From positions 1 through 6,536 of the forward strand of contig PMTB01000119.1 of assembly GCA_003167475.1 (NCBI GenBank): a stretch of DNA of 6,536 bases, given 5' to 3'. The notes beneath the pieces are model-generated. The model was not told the DNA's origin. It saw only the letters and a list, made by a program, of their open reading frames with translations, and searched no databases. Position 1 is the stretch's first letter. The number at the start of each line of letters is the position of its first letter. This document shows positions 5,733 through 6,536 of the stretch, in pieces. A program made the translations under genes and the position numbers. This DNA is from a candidate division FCPU426 bacterium. GTDB lineage: Bacteria > Oederibacteriota > PGYV01 > Palsa-1178.

Positions 5733-6536
5733 ATGAAGAAAATAACCTTAGCTGTACTGGCCTGCCTGCTCTTATCCGCGGTTGTTTTTGCCAATAACCT
5801 GTCCGATATTTCCACTTTCAGCGCCGGGACCATGCCCCGCGGCATTGCCGCGGCGGATTTGAACGGCGACGGGACAAAGGAAATAGTTGTCGCTAATTTC
5901 GGGGCCATGACGCTCATAGGCCAGGACCCGGTTTCACCCACGGCTTCTTCCATTTCAATATTTTCAAAGGACGGCGCTTCGCTTAAAAGCGTCGTGCAGC
6001 AGTCCGGTAAATCGCCGAGGGGCGTAGCTGCCGGGGACCTGAACAATGACGGCAAGGACGAGTTCGTGGTATCAAATTATGATGACGGCACCATCACGAT
6101 ATATAAAGGCGCCGTGCCCATAACCCTTCAGGCCGGCAAGCACCCCGTGGGAGTGGCAATAGGGGACGTGAATAACGACGGGCTCAACGACATAGCGGTC
6201 GCGGTGTATTCCGATAATAAGGTCGTGCTTTTCCTTGCCGACCCCAAAGGCGGTTACGCGAGGTTTGAGATACCCGTGCCTGGTTCCCCTACGGATGTCG
6301 CCATAGGCGAATTAAACGGGCAAAAAGTGATCGTGAGCGCGAATTACACTTCCGCAAATGTAAGCATACTGGATTGGACCGGCACGGCGCTTGAGAAAAA
6401 GCAGGATATCGCAGTCGGAAACGGTCCTTGCAAGGTAAGGATTGGGGACGTGACCGGGGACAATATAAATGACATAGTGACGGCGAATTTCTTCGCCAAC
6501 ACGGTATCCGTGGTGCCGTCGGGTTCGGGAAAGGCT
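5733..6536 (+). CDS. secreted FG-GAP/VCBS-type beta-propeller protein (3' partial)
   Basis: The frame is open from ATG 5733 to the right edge (268 codons), so the C-terminus is missing. Residues 1-20 are a Sec signal peptide (KK at 2-3, hydrophobic 4-19, VFA before the likely cut after A20). The mature part is five repeats beginning near P35, P95, P138, P186 and P232, each of the form P-x-x-[IV]-A-x-G-D-[LV]-N-x-D-G-x-x-[DE]-[IF]-x-V-[SA]-N. Calcium-loop sequences are DLNGDGTKE (42-50), DLNNDGKDE (102-110), DVNNDGLND (145-153) and a degenerate DVTGDNIND (239-247); repeat four (GELNGQKV, 192-199) has lost the loop. This is the pattern of FG-GAP/VCBS propellers, which are secreted or surface proteins binding calcium, carbohydrate or protein. 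A seven-blade propeller would need about two more blades beyond the window. C11 looks like a lipobox cysteine but leaves too short a hydrophobic stretch. The strong promoter and AAGGAGG suggest high expression. Confidence 0.88.
   Translation, partial: MKKITLAVLACLLLSAVVFANNLSDISTFSAGTMPRGIAAADLNGDGTKEIVVANFGAMTLIGQDPVSPTASSISIFSKDGASLKSVVQQSGKSPRGVAAGDLNNDGKDEFVVSNYDDGTITIYKGAVPITLQAGKHPVGVAIGDVNNDGLNDIAVAVYSDNKVVLFLADPKGGYARFEIPVPGSPTDVAIGELNGQKVIVSANYTSANVSILDWTGTALEKKQDIAVGNGPCKVRIGDVTGDNINDIVTANFFANTVSVVPSGSGKA

Noticed and set aside
5733..5765. Lipoprotein signal at C11 of the propeller protein
   Set aside because: The residues before the cysteine (VLA) only loosely fit a lipobox and only ten residues precede it, too short for a lipoprotein signal; cleavage after A20 fits better.
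5690..6055. Antisense open frame of 121 codons opposite the propeller gene
   Set aside because: The + strand frame has a perfect promoter, a strong ribosome binding site, a signal peptide and five domain repeats; the antisense frame has none of these.

Overview
The window reads like chromosomal DNA of a Gram-negative (diderm) bacterium, most likely a poorly cultured or candidate-phylum lineage. This rests on an outer-membrane beta-barrel protein of the PorV/PorQ type, Sec signal peptides, strong Shine-Dalgarno sites of the AGGAGG type, near-consensus sigma70-type promoters, and a marked preference for the ATA isoleucine codon even in GC-richer genes. The gene set reminds me of Elusimicrobia, Omnitrophica or Goldbacteria-like genomes, but the sequence alone cannot settle this. 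All six genes are on the + strand and none is an RNA gene.

Layout. (1) Bases 3-1193: the C-terminal part of an AT-rich gene for a multi-pass membrane protein with DUF2723-like motifs and a C-terminal TPR pair; its 5' end is outside the window. (2) Bases 1194-1331: a control region with a 14-bp palindrome, an extended -10 promoter and a leader hairpin. (3) Bases 1332-2636: an FAD-dependent amine-oxidase-fold oxidoreductase. (4) Bases 2637-3052: no gene, but two tandem 144-bp copies of a long terminal-inverted-repeat element, 141/144 identical. (5) Bases 3053-4704: a DPM1-like family 2 glycosyltransferase overlapping a PorV/PorQ-like outer membrane protein by 13 bases. (6) Bases 4705-4914: an AT-rich stretch, then a dyad of two self-complementary arms whose differences are compensatory, overlapping a likely terminator. 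(7) Bases 4915-5604: an unrecognised small protein with an N-terminal hydrophobic segment, which I start at TTG 4915 rather than at the longer GTG start. (8) Bases 5605-5732: a perfect-consensus promoter flanked by three TGTGATT motifs. (9) Bases 5733 to the window end: a secreted FG-GAP/VCBS-type beta-propeller protein, cut by the 3' edge.

Together the genes point to cell-envelope work: a membrane glycosyltransferase-like protein, an oxidoreductase and a polyprenyl-phosphate-type glycosyltransferase that could build or attach sugars, an outer-membrane protein, and a secreted propeller. That link is inference from neighbourhood. I see no convincing evidence of a wholly new system. The most unusual material is non-coding: the tandem inverted-repeat elements and the compensatory dyad upstream of gene five.
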